Source of the DNA: an uncultured Bacilli bacterium
GTDB taxonomy: Bacteria; Bacillota_I; Bacilli_A; RF39; UBA660
Reading direction: 5' to 3'
NCBI GenBank assembly: GCA_947623685.1
Contig: CANQHF010000008.1
Span: 1 to 41,102, forward strand
Length of the DNA: 41,102 nt
Shown: in pieces, positions 8,579-17,702 of the stretch
How positions within the stretch are numbered: position 1 is the stretch's first letter
Layout of the letters: each line of letters opens with the position of its first letter
Notes under the pieces: generated by a model
What the model saw: the letters and a program-made list of their open reading frames with translations, nothing else
The model's database searches: none
What the model was told of the DNA's origin: nothing
Made by a program: the position numbers and the translations under genes

Positions 8579-8747
8579 AAGCATCACCGCCTTTCCTTTG
8601 CAAGAAAAAACGGAAAGTTAAACTAGCCCAAATATAGGTGCCCTCATATTAATATTTAGCCATAACTTTTTAAATCCCCCTAAAAATTTTTAAAAAATTA
8701 AAAAAAAATTAACGTATTATACGTTAATCATTTATATATATTGTTTT

Positions 8748-9791
8748 TTATTTATATCTATTGCTAGTTTTTGTAATTGTGTTATCAGAAAAACTTCTAC
8801 TTTCATTAGAACGGAAAGATAAAAAATTGTGGTTTCTAATTCCGTTTAATGCATCATTAACCGCTGTTCTTACGTTTTCCGGAATATTTCCTAAATATTT
8901 TTTATAATAATCCTGTTCATAAACAACGAATTGATGGGGAGCAGTTGCTTGAGCTATTGGATCAGTACCATGAGAATTAATCCAAGCTTTTGATTCACAT
9001 CTATTTAATATCGTTGTTATAACTCCTAAAGCATCATCAAGAGATTTATCACACTCTGCTGCTACAATTGCCATTAAAAATTCTTTATCATCTTCATTTA
9101 TGTTATATTTTTTATTATCATCAGTAACAACAAAACCTAGCTCTTCTTTATTTTTATATTTAGCTGCATCTGGATTTATTTCTTCTTTTTCTTGCTCTTC
9201 ATTATCATTTTCAGTTTTATCATCAGTGTTTTTATTTAATAATATTGGGTTTATTTCTTGTGTATTTAAATCATCTATTGCCGTTAGCATTGGTGATTTT
9301 TCTTTTATATTTAAGTCATTATCTATAACATTATCAGTTATATTAGTTATACTATCCATATCAGTATATGATGTACTTGGTTTAGGGTTATTAGATTTCG
9401 AAGACTCTTTACTTACATTTATTCCACCAGTTAAAATAGTTGTAATAGATAGACCAATTGGGATTATAACTTTAGCTATTTTTCCTTTAACTAATTTATA
9501 TTTCTTTTCATTTATATATTTGAAAATAAACGAAAATTTTTCATCATTTTTAAAATCTTTTTTATTTTTTAAAATAACCTTTATATCATAATTTGATATA
9601 TAAAAAACAAGATCTCCTTTTCTAAAATGAATGTTGGTTATTAATTTGTTATTGTCTCTTAAATTTTTTAACATTTCAAATACATAATCAGGTGAAGCTT
9701 TTTGTCTTATTTTTTTATCATTATCGTCGATATAAAAAGAATTATATGCTTGTATTATGTTCCCAAGTTTTCTTATTTTAAGTTCCATCAT
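8748..9791 (-). CDS. Cell wall hydrolase, SleB/Hydrolase_2-like C-terminal domain, with N-terminal non-secreted domain and internal TM
   Basis: C-terminus FLMAIVAAECDKSLDDALGVITTILNRCES...APHQFVVYEQDYYKKYLGNIPENVRTAVNDALNG; TM AKVIIPIGLSITTILTGGI. Confidence 0.75.
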   Translation of the reverse strand: MMELKIRKLGNIIQAYNSFYIDDNDKKIRQKASPDYVFEMLKNLRDNNKLITNIHFRKGDLVFYISNYDIKVILKNKKDFKNDEKFSFIFKYINEKKYKLVKGKIAKVIIPIGLSITTILTGGINVSKESSKSNNPKPSTSYTDMDSITNITDNVIDNDLNIKEKSPMLTAIDDLNTQEINPILLNKNTDDKTENDNEEQEKEEINPDAAKYKNKEELGFVVTDDNKKYNINEDDKEFLMAIVAAECDKSLDDALGVITTILNRCESKAWINSHGTDPIAQATAPHQFVVYEQDYYKKYLGNIPENVRTAVNDALNGIRNHNFLSFRSNESRSFSDNTITKTSNRYK

Positions 9792-9861
9792 AAATAATCA
9801 CCCATATAATTATATCAATAAAAAAGTATATTTACAATTTTACATATCAAAAAAATGTCAA

Positions 9862-11418
9862 CTATTTGACATTTTCTATTTCTTTTATTTTTTTATCTTT
9901 ATCAATTCTTTCAAATAATATTTCTGGTTTCATATTATCATAAGTATTATTTTCTTTAAAGATTAATGATTTATCGCTGGTGTTTAATTGTTTTAATATT
10001 TCATCAGATGTTTTTGTTAAAAATGGATTTAAAGCGTTTGCACACACCCTAATTGATTCTAGCAAATTATATAAAACTGTTTGTAATCTATCTTTTTTAG
10101 TTTCTTCTTTAGCAAGTTGCCAAGGCATTGTTTCATCAATGTATTTATTACTACGTCTTAATACTTCAAATATTTCATCAAGAGCAAAACCAATTTCTAA
10201 ATTATCCATTTTCTTTTCTAACCTAGAATCAAGAGCGTTAACCATTTTAATAAGTTCATCATCTATTTTTTCATTTACTTTTTTATTAATAATACTTCCA
10301 TTAAAATATTTATTAGCCATCGTAATTGTTCTATTAACCAAGTTGCCTAAAGTGTTTGCTAAATCCGCGTTAGTTCTTTCAATTAATAATTCATAAGTTA
10401 AATTACCATCATTTGCATATGGTATTTCATGAAGTACATAATACCTTACCGCATCAACACCAAATAACTCTACTAAATCATCAGCGTATATGGTATTTCC
10501 TTTACTTTTACTCATTTTATCTGAATTAGTTAAAAGCCAAGGATGTCCAAATACTTGTTTAGGAAGTTCTAATCCTAAACTCCATAAAAAGCATGGCCAG
10601 TAAATGGTATGAAATCTTATTATATCTTTCCCAATTAAATGAAGATCCGCAGGCCATAAATATTTAAATTCATCGCTAGATCCGTCTGGATCATAACCTA
10701 TGTTAGTAATATAATTAGTAAGTGCATCAAGCCATACATATACAACGTGTTTTTTATCCATATCAACTGGTATGCCCCAATCAAATGAAGTTCTAGAAAC
10801 ACATAAATCTTGTAATCCTGGTTTTATAAAATTATTTAACATTTCGTTTTTTCTTGATTCAGGTTTTATGAAATTAGGATGTGATTCAATATATTCTACT
10901 AATTTATCTTGATATTTCGATAATCTAAAAAAGTAAGCTTCTTCTTTTTTTTCTTCAACGAATCTACCACAATCCGGACACTTACCATCAACTAATTGTG
11001 ATGATGTCCAAAAGCTTTCGCATGGTGTACAATAAAGTCCTTTATATTCTCCTTTATATATATCACCATTTTCATACATTTTATCAAATATTTTTTGAAC
11101 TATTCTTTCATGGTTAGGATCAGTTGTTCTAACAAATTTATCATATGAAGTGTTCATAATATCCCAAATTCTTTTTATTTCATTTGATACATCATCAACA
11201 AATTCTTTAGGTGTTACACCCTTTTCTTTTGCTTTTAATTCAATTTTTTCACCGTGTTCATCAGTACCAGTTTGAAAATATACATCATAACCTTTCATTC
11301 TTTTGTATCTTGCAATTGCATCCGCTAAAACAATTTCATAAGTATTTCCAATGTGTGGTTTACCTGACGTATAGGCTATTGCCGTTGTAATATAATATTT
11401 TTTATCCATAATTAGCAC
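9862..11418 (-). CDS. metG: Methionyl-tRNA synthetase (short form lacking the C-terminal tRNA-binding domain)
   Basis: YYITTAIAYTSGKPHIGNTYE (HIGH region), CPDCGRF zinc knuckle, DKMSKSKGN (KMSKS). Confidence 0.96.
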   Translation of the reverse strand: MLIMDKKYYITTAIAYTSGKPHIGNTYEIVLADAIARYKRMKGYDVYFQTGTDEHGEKIELKAKEKGVTPKEFVDDVSNEIKRIWDIMNTSYDKFVRTTDPNHERIVQKIFDKMYENGDIYKGEYKGLYCTPCESFWTSSQLVDGKCPDCGRFVEEKKEEAYFFRLSKYQDKLVEYIESHPNFIKPESRKNEMLNNFIKPGLQDLCVSRTSFDWGIPVDMDKKHVVYVWLDALTNYITNIGYDPDGSSDEFKYLWPADLHLIGKDIIRFHTIYWPCFLWSLGLELPKQVFGHPWLLTNSDKMSKSKGNTIYADDLVELFGVDAVRYYVLHEIPYANDGNLTYELLIERTNADLANTLGNLVNRTITMANKYFNGSIINKKVNEKIDDELIKMVNALDSRLEKKMDNLEIGFALDEIFEVLRRSNKYIDETMPWQLAKEETKKDRLQTVLYNLLESIRVCANALNPFLTKTSDEILKQLNTSDKSLIFKENNTYDNMKPEILFERIDKDKKIKEIENVK

Positions 11419-11472
11419 TCTCCTTTTAGCATTATTATAATTATACTTAATAAATAAACTTATACCATTAAT

Positions 11473-11631
11473 TTATTTATTTTTATTTTTCTTTTGTTTA
11501 TTCTTCTTATAAACTATTATTACTTTATTTAAAGGTTTTGAAGAAAAACCTTTTTTTTCAGAATAAATAATACCATTTGAAAAAGATATCTCACCTTGTT
11601 TTTCAAAATTATACAAAATTTTATTCTTCAT
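11473..11631 (-). CDS. Small basic protein between T-box and metG (track start 11661 lies in the terminator T tract; 11631 preferred)
   Basis: MKNKILYNFEKQGEISFSNGIIYSEKKGFSSKPLNKVIIVYKKNKQKKNKNK; ggtga SD 5 nt upstream of ATG 11631. Confidence 0.45.
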   Translation of the reverse strand: MKNKILYNFEKQGEISFSNGIIYSEKKGFSSKPLNKVIIVYKKNKQKKNKNK

Positions 11632-11649
11632 ATAAATCACCATTAAACC

Positions 11650-11876
11650 AAAAAAAATCATCCTAATTAAAGGACGATTATTAACCGCGGTACCACCTTT
11701 GTTCTAGATTTTTACCTAGCACTTAAACTCTTAACGCAAGTTAACGTTTTAATCTATTAGATTAAACAGCTTTTGAAAACCATCTATATGGTTATTATCT
11801 ATGTATGCTTTCAGCTTACCATACTCTCTTTTAATAGTTTTACCCATACTCTTTTTCATCAATGCCTTTAAAACAA
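11650..11876 (-). promoter_or_regulatory. T-box leader, Met specifier (ATG at 11783-11781)
   Basis: Minus strand AAAGGTGGTACCGCGGTT antiterminator motif; terminator ATCGTCCT-ttaatt-AGGATGAT-TTTTTT; specifier loop TAGATGG flanked by GAAAA/TTTTC; promoter TTGTAT-17-TATAAT (-10 at 11887-11882). Confidence 0.88.
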
Positions 11877-11930
11877 ATAAATTATAACATAATATATTTT
11901 ATAATACAATATTTTAAATTTTCTTTCATT

Positions 11931-14900
11931 TTATTTTTTTCTAGATAACACTAATGCATTTGCCTTTACTATTTCATGTTGATCATTATATGTGAATTTC
12001 CCATTTTTAATTAGTTCATCTACGTTTTTACTATCCAATAAACCATATAAAAACATATAATACTGCATATTTATATCATTTAATAGTGCTTTATAATACT
12101 TTACATCATATATCATATCAATAGAATTTAGTAATTCTATTTGCTTTTCATTTAACTTTTCGTTTCTATATGCTATTCTTTGTCTATTTATCCAAAAACC
12201 TAATTTAATAATATTACCAGTTTCTTCTATAACAACATAATCTTGTGATATTAATAAATTACCATGCTTTTCGTAATATTTTTTAGCAAGATTATAATTT
12301 ATTATCCAATCATTTTTTATTACTTCATTGTTACCATTAACTTTCCAAGCCATTTTTATTTCATTTAGTAATTCTATTTGATTTTTATTTAACTTTCCGT
12401 TTTTATATGCTATTCTTTGTCTATTTATCCAAAAACCTAATTTAATAATATTACCAGTTTCTTCTATAACAACATAATCCCGCGGTATTAATAAATTACC
12501 ATACTCTTCGTAATATTTTTTGGCAAGGTTATAATTTATTATCCAATCATTTTTTATTACTTCATTGTTACCATTAACTTTCCAAGCCATTTTTATTTCA
12601 TTTAGTAATTCTATTTGCTTTTCATTTAACTTTCCGTTTTTATATGCTTGTCTTTGACTATTCATCCATAAACCTAATTTGATAATATTACCAGTTTCTT
12701 CTATAACAACATAATCTTGCGGTATTAATAAATTACTATGTTCTTCGTAATATTCTTTGGCAAGGTTATAATTTCTTACCCATTTGTCTTTTATTAACTC
12801 TTGGCTATAATTGCTATTAACTTTCCATACCATTTTTATTTTATTTAATAATTCTGTTTGTTTTCTATTTAACTTTCCGTTTTTATATACTTGTCTTTGA
12901 ATATTTATCCACCTACCTAATTTAATAATATTACCAGTTTCTTCTATAACAACATAGTCTCGCGGTATTAATAAATTACTATGCTCTTCGTAATATTCTT
13001 TAGCAAAGCTATAATTTTTTATCCATTTGTCCGATATTAATTCTTGATTATAATTACAATTAACTTTCCAAGCCATTTTTATTTCATTTAGTAATTCTAT
13101 TTGTCTTTTATTTAACTTTTCATTTTTATATGTTTGTCTTTGTTTATTTATCCACAAACCTAATTTAATAATATTACCAGTTTCTTCTATAACAACATAG
13201 TCTCGCGGTATTAATAAATTATTATGTTCTTCGTAATATTCTTTAGCAAGGTTATAATTTCTTATCCATTTGTCCGATATTAATTTATGATTATAATTAC
13301 AATTAACTTTCCAGACCATTTTTATTTCATTTAGTAATTCTATTTGTCTTTTATTTAACTTTTCATTTTTATATGCTACTCTTTGATTATTTATCCACAT
13401 ACCTAGTTTAATAATATTACCAGTTTCTTCTATAACAACATAGTTTTGTGGTATTAATAAACTACCATGTTCTTCATAATACTTTTTGGCAAGGTTATAA
13501 TTTCTTATCCAATCGTTTTTTATTACTTCATTGTTACCATTAACTTTCCAGATCATTTTTATTTCATTTAGTAATTCTATTTGTTTTCTATTTAGATTTT
13601 CATTTTTATATGCTTGTCTTTGACTATTTATCCACCTATCTAATTTAATAATATTACCAGTTTCTTCTATAACAACATAATTTCGCGGTATTAATAAATT
13701 ATTATGTTCTTCATAGTATTTTTTAGCAAAGTTATAATTTATTATCCATTTGTCCGATATTAATTCTTGATTATAATTACCATTAACTTTCCATACCATT
13801 TTTATTTCATTTAATAATTCTATTTGTCTTTTATTTAACTTTTCATTTTTATATGCCGTTCTTTGATTATTTATCCAGTTACCTAATTTAATAATACTTC
13901 CGTTTTCATTTTTAGTAACATAATCTTGGGGTATTAATAAATTACTATGTTCTTCGTAATATTTTTTGGCAAGATTATAATTTCTTATCCAATCGTTTTT
14001 TATTACTTCATTGTTACCATTAACTTTCCAGACCATTTCTATTTCATTTAATAATTCTATTTGCTTTTTATTTAACTTTCCGTTTTTATATGCCGTTCTT
14101 TGACTATTTATCCACCTACCTAATTTAATAATATTACCAGTTTCTTCTATAACAACATAATCTCGCGGTATTAACAAATTACTATGTTCTTCGTAATATT
14201 TTTGGGCAAGGTTATAATTTCTTATCCAATCGTTTTTTATTACGTCATTGTTACCATTAACTTTCCAGACCATTTCTATTTCATTTAATAATTCTATTTG
14301 CTTTTTATTTAACTTTTTATTTTTATATGCTTCTCTTTGACTATTTATCCATAAACCTAATTTAATAATACTTCCGTTTTCATCTTTAACAACATAGTTT
14401 TGTGGTATTAATAAATTACTATGTTCTTCGTAATATTTTTGGGCAAGATTATAATTTCTTATCCATTTGTCCGCTATTAATTCTTGATTATAATTACAAT
14501 TAACTTTCCAAACCATTTTTATTTTATTTAATAATTCTATTTGTTTTCTATTTAACTTTCCGTTTTTATATACCGTTCTTTGTCTATTTATCCATAAACC
14601 TAATTTAATAATACTTTCGTTTTTATCTTTAACAACATAGTTTTGTGGTATTAATAAATTACCATGCTTTTCATAATATTTTTTAGCAAAGTTATAATTT
14701 CTTATCCATTTGTCCGATATTAATTCTTGATTATAATTACAATTAACTTTCCAGACCATTTTTATTTCATTTAGTAATTCTATTTGTTTTCTATTTAATT
14801 TTTCATTTTTATATGCTACTCTTTGATTATTTATCCACATACCTAGTTTAATAATATTACCAGTTTCTTCTATAACAACATAGTTTTGTGGTATTAATAA

Positions 14901-15209
14901 ACTACCATGTTCTTCATAATACTTTTTGGCAAGGTTATAATTTCTTATCCAATTGTTTTTTATTAACTCTTGGCCATAATTACAATTAACTTTCCAGACC
15001 ATTTTTATTTCATTTAGTAATTCTATTTGCCTTTTATTTAACTTTTCATTTTTATATGCTTGTCTTTGACTATTTATCCACCTACCTAATTTAATAATAT
15101 TACCAGTTTCTTCTATAACAACATAATCTTGTGATATTAATAAATTACCATGCTTTTCGTAATATTTTTTAGCATAGTTATATTTTTTTAACCATTCATT
15201 TTTAAACAT
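11931..15209 (-). CDS. Giant tandem-repeat protein, 13 helicase-associated (HA, PF03457-like) repeats, no helicase domain
   Basis: Repeat W(I)xNYxxAKxYYEEHxNLLIPxxYVV...GxIIKLGxWINxQRxAYKNxKLNxxQIELLNEIxMVWKVN, ~76-80 aa, 13 copies plus unique C-terminus. Confidence 0.85.
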   Translation of the reverse strand: MFKNEWLKKYNYAKKYYEKHGNLLISQDYVVIEETGNIIKLGRWINSQRQAYKNEKLNKRQIELLNEIKMVWKVNCNYGQELIKNNWIRNYNLAKKYYEEHGSLLIPQNYVVIEETGNIIKLGMWINNQRVAYKNEKLNRKQIELLNEIKMVWKVNCNYNQELISDKWIRNYNFAKKYYEKHGNLLIPQNYVVKDKNESIIKLGLWINRQRTVYKNGKLNRKQIELLNKIKMVWKVNCNYNQELIADKWIRNYNLAQKYYEEHSNLLIPQNYVVKDENGSIIKLGLWINSQREAYKNKKLNKKQIELLNEIEMVWKVNGNNDVIKNDWIRNYNLAQKYYEEHSNLLIPRDYVVIEETGNIIKLGRWINSQRTAYKNGKLNKKQIELLNEIEMVWKVNGNNEVIKNDWIRNYNLAKKYYEEHSNLLIPQDYVTKNENGSIIKLGNWINNQRTAYKNEKLNKRQIELLNEIKMVWKVNGNYNQELISDKWIINYNFAKKYYEEHNNLLIPRNYVVIEETGNIIKLDRWINSQRQAYKNENLNRKQIELLNEIKMIWKVNGNNEVIKNDWIRNYNLAKKYYEEHGSLLIPQNYVVIEETGNIIKLGMWINNQRVAYKNEKLNKRQIELLNEIKMVWKVNCNYNHKLISDKWIRNYNLAKEYYEEHNNLLIPRDYVVIEETGNIIKLGLWINKQRQTYKNEKLNKRQIELLNEIKMAWKVNCNYNQELISDKWIKNYSFAKEYYEEHSNLLIPRDYVVIEETGNIIKLGRWINIQRQVYKNGKLNRKQTELLNKIKMVWKVNSNYSQELIKDKWVRNYNLAKEYYEEHSNLLIPQDYVVIEETGNIIKLGLWMNSQRQAYKNGKLNEKQIELLNEIKMAWKVNGNNEVIKNDWIINYNLAKKYYEEYGNLLIPRDYVVIEETGNIIKLGFWINRQRIAYKNGKLNKNQIELLNEIKMAWKVNGNNEVIKNDWIINYNLAKKYYEKHGNLLISQDYVVIEETGNIIKLGFWINRQRIAYRNEKLNEKQIELLNSIDMIYDVKYYKALLNDINMQYYMFLYGLLDSKNVDELIKNGKFTYNDQHEIVKANALVLSRKK

Positions 15210-15284
15210 AATAACACCTTCTTAAACATTGTTATTATATTTAAAATCTTTTAAAAGTCAAATAAATAGTACTTTTATAATTTA

Positions 15285-17633
15285 TTATATAAACCAATTA
15301 CTTCTTTTTTTAATAATTATGTTTAATAAATTACTTAATAATCTAAATAACCTAGTTGATACATACATTAATGCTAAAAGAATTAATAAAGAATTAGCTG
15401 ATAATATTTCTAATGAAAATATGCTTCTTCCTACCGTGGTTATAATAACTAATAAGAATAAAATACTTAAAACTAAAATAAGTGATTTTCTTAATAAGTT
15501 AAGTGGTTTACTTATTCTATATATTAATAAAACCGCGGTATAAGCCGTTATTATAACTGCTATCGTAGAAGTTTGTTCACTTGGTATTTTTAATAAACTT
15601 GCCACAAAAACCAAAAGTAATACATTTATAACAGTTGTTATTCCACTTGGGATTGCTTTACTTATAACGTTTATGAAAAACTTTCCCTTTACCCTTGTTT
15701 TATTAGGTTCAAGTGCTAAAATAAACGCCGGAATGCCAATGGTAAGAGAATTTATTAAAGTCATTTGAATCGGAATAAAAGGATAAGTATAATTAATAAA
15801 TAAAAATAATAAAGCAAGTAAGGATGCATATATTGTTTTAGATAAAAATAAGGTTGCGGATCTTTCAACGTTATTAATCGTTCTTCTTCCTTCTTTTACT
15901 ATTTCTGGCATAGCATCAAAATTAGAATCTAACAAAACTAATTCGGAAACGTTTCTTGCGGCATCAGCTCCATCATTCATAGCAACGCCACAATCAGATT
16001 CCTTAAGTGCTAAAACATCGTTTACTCCATCCCCGGTCATTGCAACAACGTGTCCACTATTTTTAAGAGCTTTAATTAACATTTGTTTTTGATCCGGTTT
16101 AACCCTTCCAAAAATGTTATTTTCTTCTGCAATTAAATTTAAATCAGTATCATCTTTTATGTATCTTGCATCATATATTCCTTTTACTTTTATTCCAACT
16201 AATGATGCAATATTACTAACCGTTTTTGGATTATCTCCTGAAATAACTTTTATTTCAACGTCATTATCAGCAAAATATTTTATTGTATCAATGGCTTCTT
16301 TTCTTATTTTATCCCTTATTAAAATAAATGCTAAAACATCCATCTTATCTGAAAGTTCATTGTTTTTTAAAGTTGGCATTTTAACTAATACTAATATTCT
16401 ATTTTCTTTTGATAAAGTATCTATTTCGTTTTTATATTCTTTTAAATTATTTTTAAGTACAAATTCTGGTGCTCCCATAATGTATGATTCATTTTTTAAA
16501 ATAACACCAGAGTATTTTCTTTCTGATGAAAAGGAAATATTCTTAACTGATTTTATTTTAGAATCATTACCATACTTTTCATTTATTGCTAAAAAAGTTG
16601 GGTTTTTATCATCTAAGTTAGTTGAAATCATCTGCATTACTTCATCAATTTCATATGCTTTATGGTTACCAACTAAAATTACATCTTTTACTTCCATTTT
16701 TCCATCGGTTATGGTTCCGGTTTTATCTAGGCATAATGTATCTACCCTTGCTAAAGTTTCCAAGGCATATAAATCTTGAACTAAAACATTATGTTTTGAT
16801 AATCTTAAAACACTTATTGCAAGAACGGTTGAAACAAGTAAAATAAGTCCTTCTGGAATCATACCAACCACCGCTGCAACCACCTTTGTAACTGCGTTTT
16901 GCGCTGTGTTACCATCAATAGAAAACTGTCTTAAAAGAAGTAAAATTCCAATTGGAACAAGAGTAATTGAAACGTATTTAACTATTTTTTTAAGAGATCT
17001 CATTATTTGTGAATTAATCTCTTTTTTCATTTTTTTAGCATCCCTAGAAATTACTGACGTATAATTATCAAGTCCAACGTGTATAACCCTTGCTTTTACA
17101 GATCCACTTACAATAAAACTACCAGATAAAATGGTATCTTCTTTTTTCTTATAAATGGTTTTAGCTTCACCAGTTATAAAAGATTCATTTACTTCACATT
17201 CTCCATCAATAATTACTGAATCCGCGATAACTTGATCACCTAATTCATAAATTATTAAATCATCAATAACAATATCATCATTATGAATTTCTTTTTTAAT
17301 TCCATCTCTTATCACCTTGGCCTTTGATGATGATATAACCGATAATTTATCAACGATTTTTTTTGCTCTTATTTCTTGAATCGTACTTATTAAAGTATTA
17401 CAAACCACCACTCCTAAAAATAGTAAATTTTTATATGAACCAACTATTATTATTGCAACGCCTAAAATAATGTTAATAAAATTAAACAATGTAAAAGTAT
17501 TTTCTATTAAAATTTGTTTTATACTCTTACTAGGAGTTGTTGTGTCATAATTTACTTTTCCTTGTCTTATTCTTAGCTCAACTTCTTTTTTAGATAATCC
17601 CTTAAACACAATAAAGTCATCTCTTTCTATCAT
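15285..17633 (-). CDS. P-type cation-transporting ATPase (CtpE-like; substrate unassigned)
   Basis: DKTGTITDG phosphorylation site, ITGEAKTI actuator loop, MTGDGVNDVLALKESDCGVAM hinge, multiple TM helices. Confidence 0.9.
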   Translation of the reverse strand: MIERDDFIVFKGLSKKEVELRIRQGKVNYDTTTPSKSIKQILIENTFTLFNFINIILGVAIIIVGSYKNLLFLGVVVCNTLISTIQEIRAKKIVDKLSVISSSKAKVIRDGIKKEIHNDDIVIDDLIIYELGDQVIADSVIIDGECEVNESFITGEAKTIYKKKEDTILSGSFIVSGSVKARVIHVGLDNYTSVISRDAKKMKKEINSQIMRSLKKIVKYVSITLVPIGILLLLRQFSIDGNTAQNAVTKVVAAVVGMIPEGLILLVSTVLAISVLRLSKHNVLVQDLYALETLARVDTLCLDKTGTITDGKMEVKDVILVGNHKAYEIDEVMQMISTNLDDKNPTFLAINEKYGNDSKIKSVKNISFSSERKYSGVILKNESYIMGAPEFVLKNNLKEYKNEIDTLSKENRILVLVKMPTLKNNELSDKMDVLAFILIRDKIRKEAIDTIKYFADNDVEIKVISGDNPKTVSNIASLVGIKVKGIYDARYIKDDTDLNLIAEENNIFGRVKPDQKQMLIKALKNSGHVVAMTGDGVNDVLALKESDCGVAMNDGADAARNVSELVLLDSNFDAMPEIVKEGRRTINNVERSATLFLSKTIYASLLALLFLFINYTYPFIPIQMTLINSLTIGIPAFILALEPNKTRVKGKFFINVISKAIPSGITTVINVLLLVFVASLLKIPSEQTSTIAVIITAYTAVLLIYRISKPLNLLRKSLILVLSILFLLVIITTVGRSIFSLEILSANSLLILLALMYVSTRLFRLLSNLLNIIIKKRSNWFI

Positions 17634-17702
17634 ATATATTTATTATACCATTTTTTAACAATTTTAAAGAACATAAATAAAAGATAATATATATTTTACA
17701 TA

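Noticed and set aside
8418-8645. Inverted repeat considered as terminal repeats of a MITE-like element
   Set aside because: No clear target-site duplication seen, and repeats coincide with transcript 5' ends; kept only as an alternative within the TA finding.
9100-9591. 163-aa plus-strand ORF inside the SleB-like gene, and similar long plus-strand ORFs (8045-8317, 9980-10396, 16114-16779, 16622-16846, 18379-18609, 18482-18694, 20876-21220, 21629-21916, 22286-22486, 27208-27408, 35156-35572, 39797-40147)
   Set aside because: Antisense to clear genes, low-complexity Ser/Phe/Ile-rich translations with no SD; expected artefacts of A/T-biased codons on the other strand.
11931-15209. Repeat array considered as a CRISPR or intergenic satellite
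   Set aside because: Period is ~240 bp, one continuous open frame, and repeats differ mainly by coding-compatible substitutions.
15229-15543. Plus-strand ORF overlapping the P-type ATPase C-terminus; likewise 4804-5028, 20628-20813, 25421-25678 and 39171-39479
   Set aside because: Overlap annotated 3' or 5' regions on the opposite strand, with no SD or homology signal.
15285-17633. Specific substrate assignment (Ca2+, Mg2+, K+) for the P-type ATPase
   Set aside because: Motifs support only the superfamily; substrate cannot be assigned from sequence by eye.
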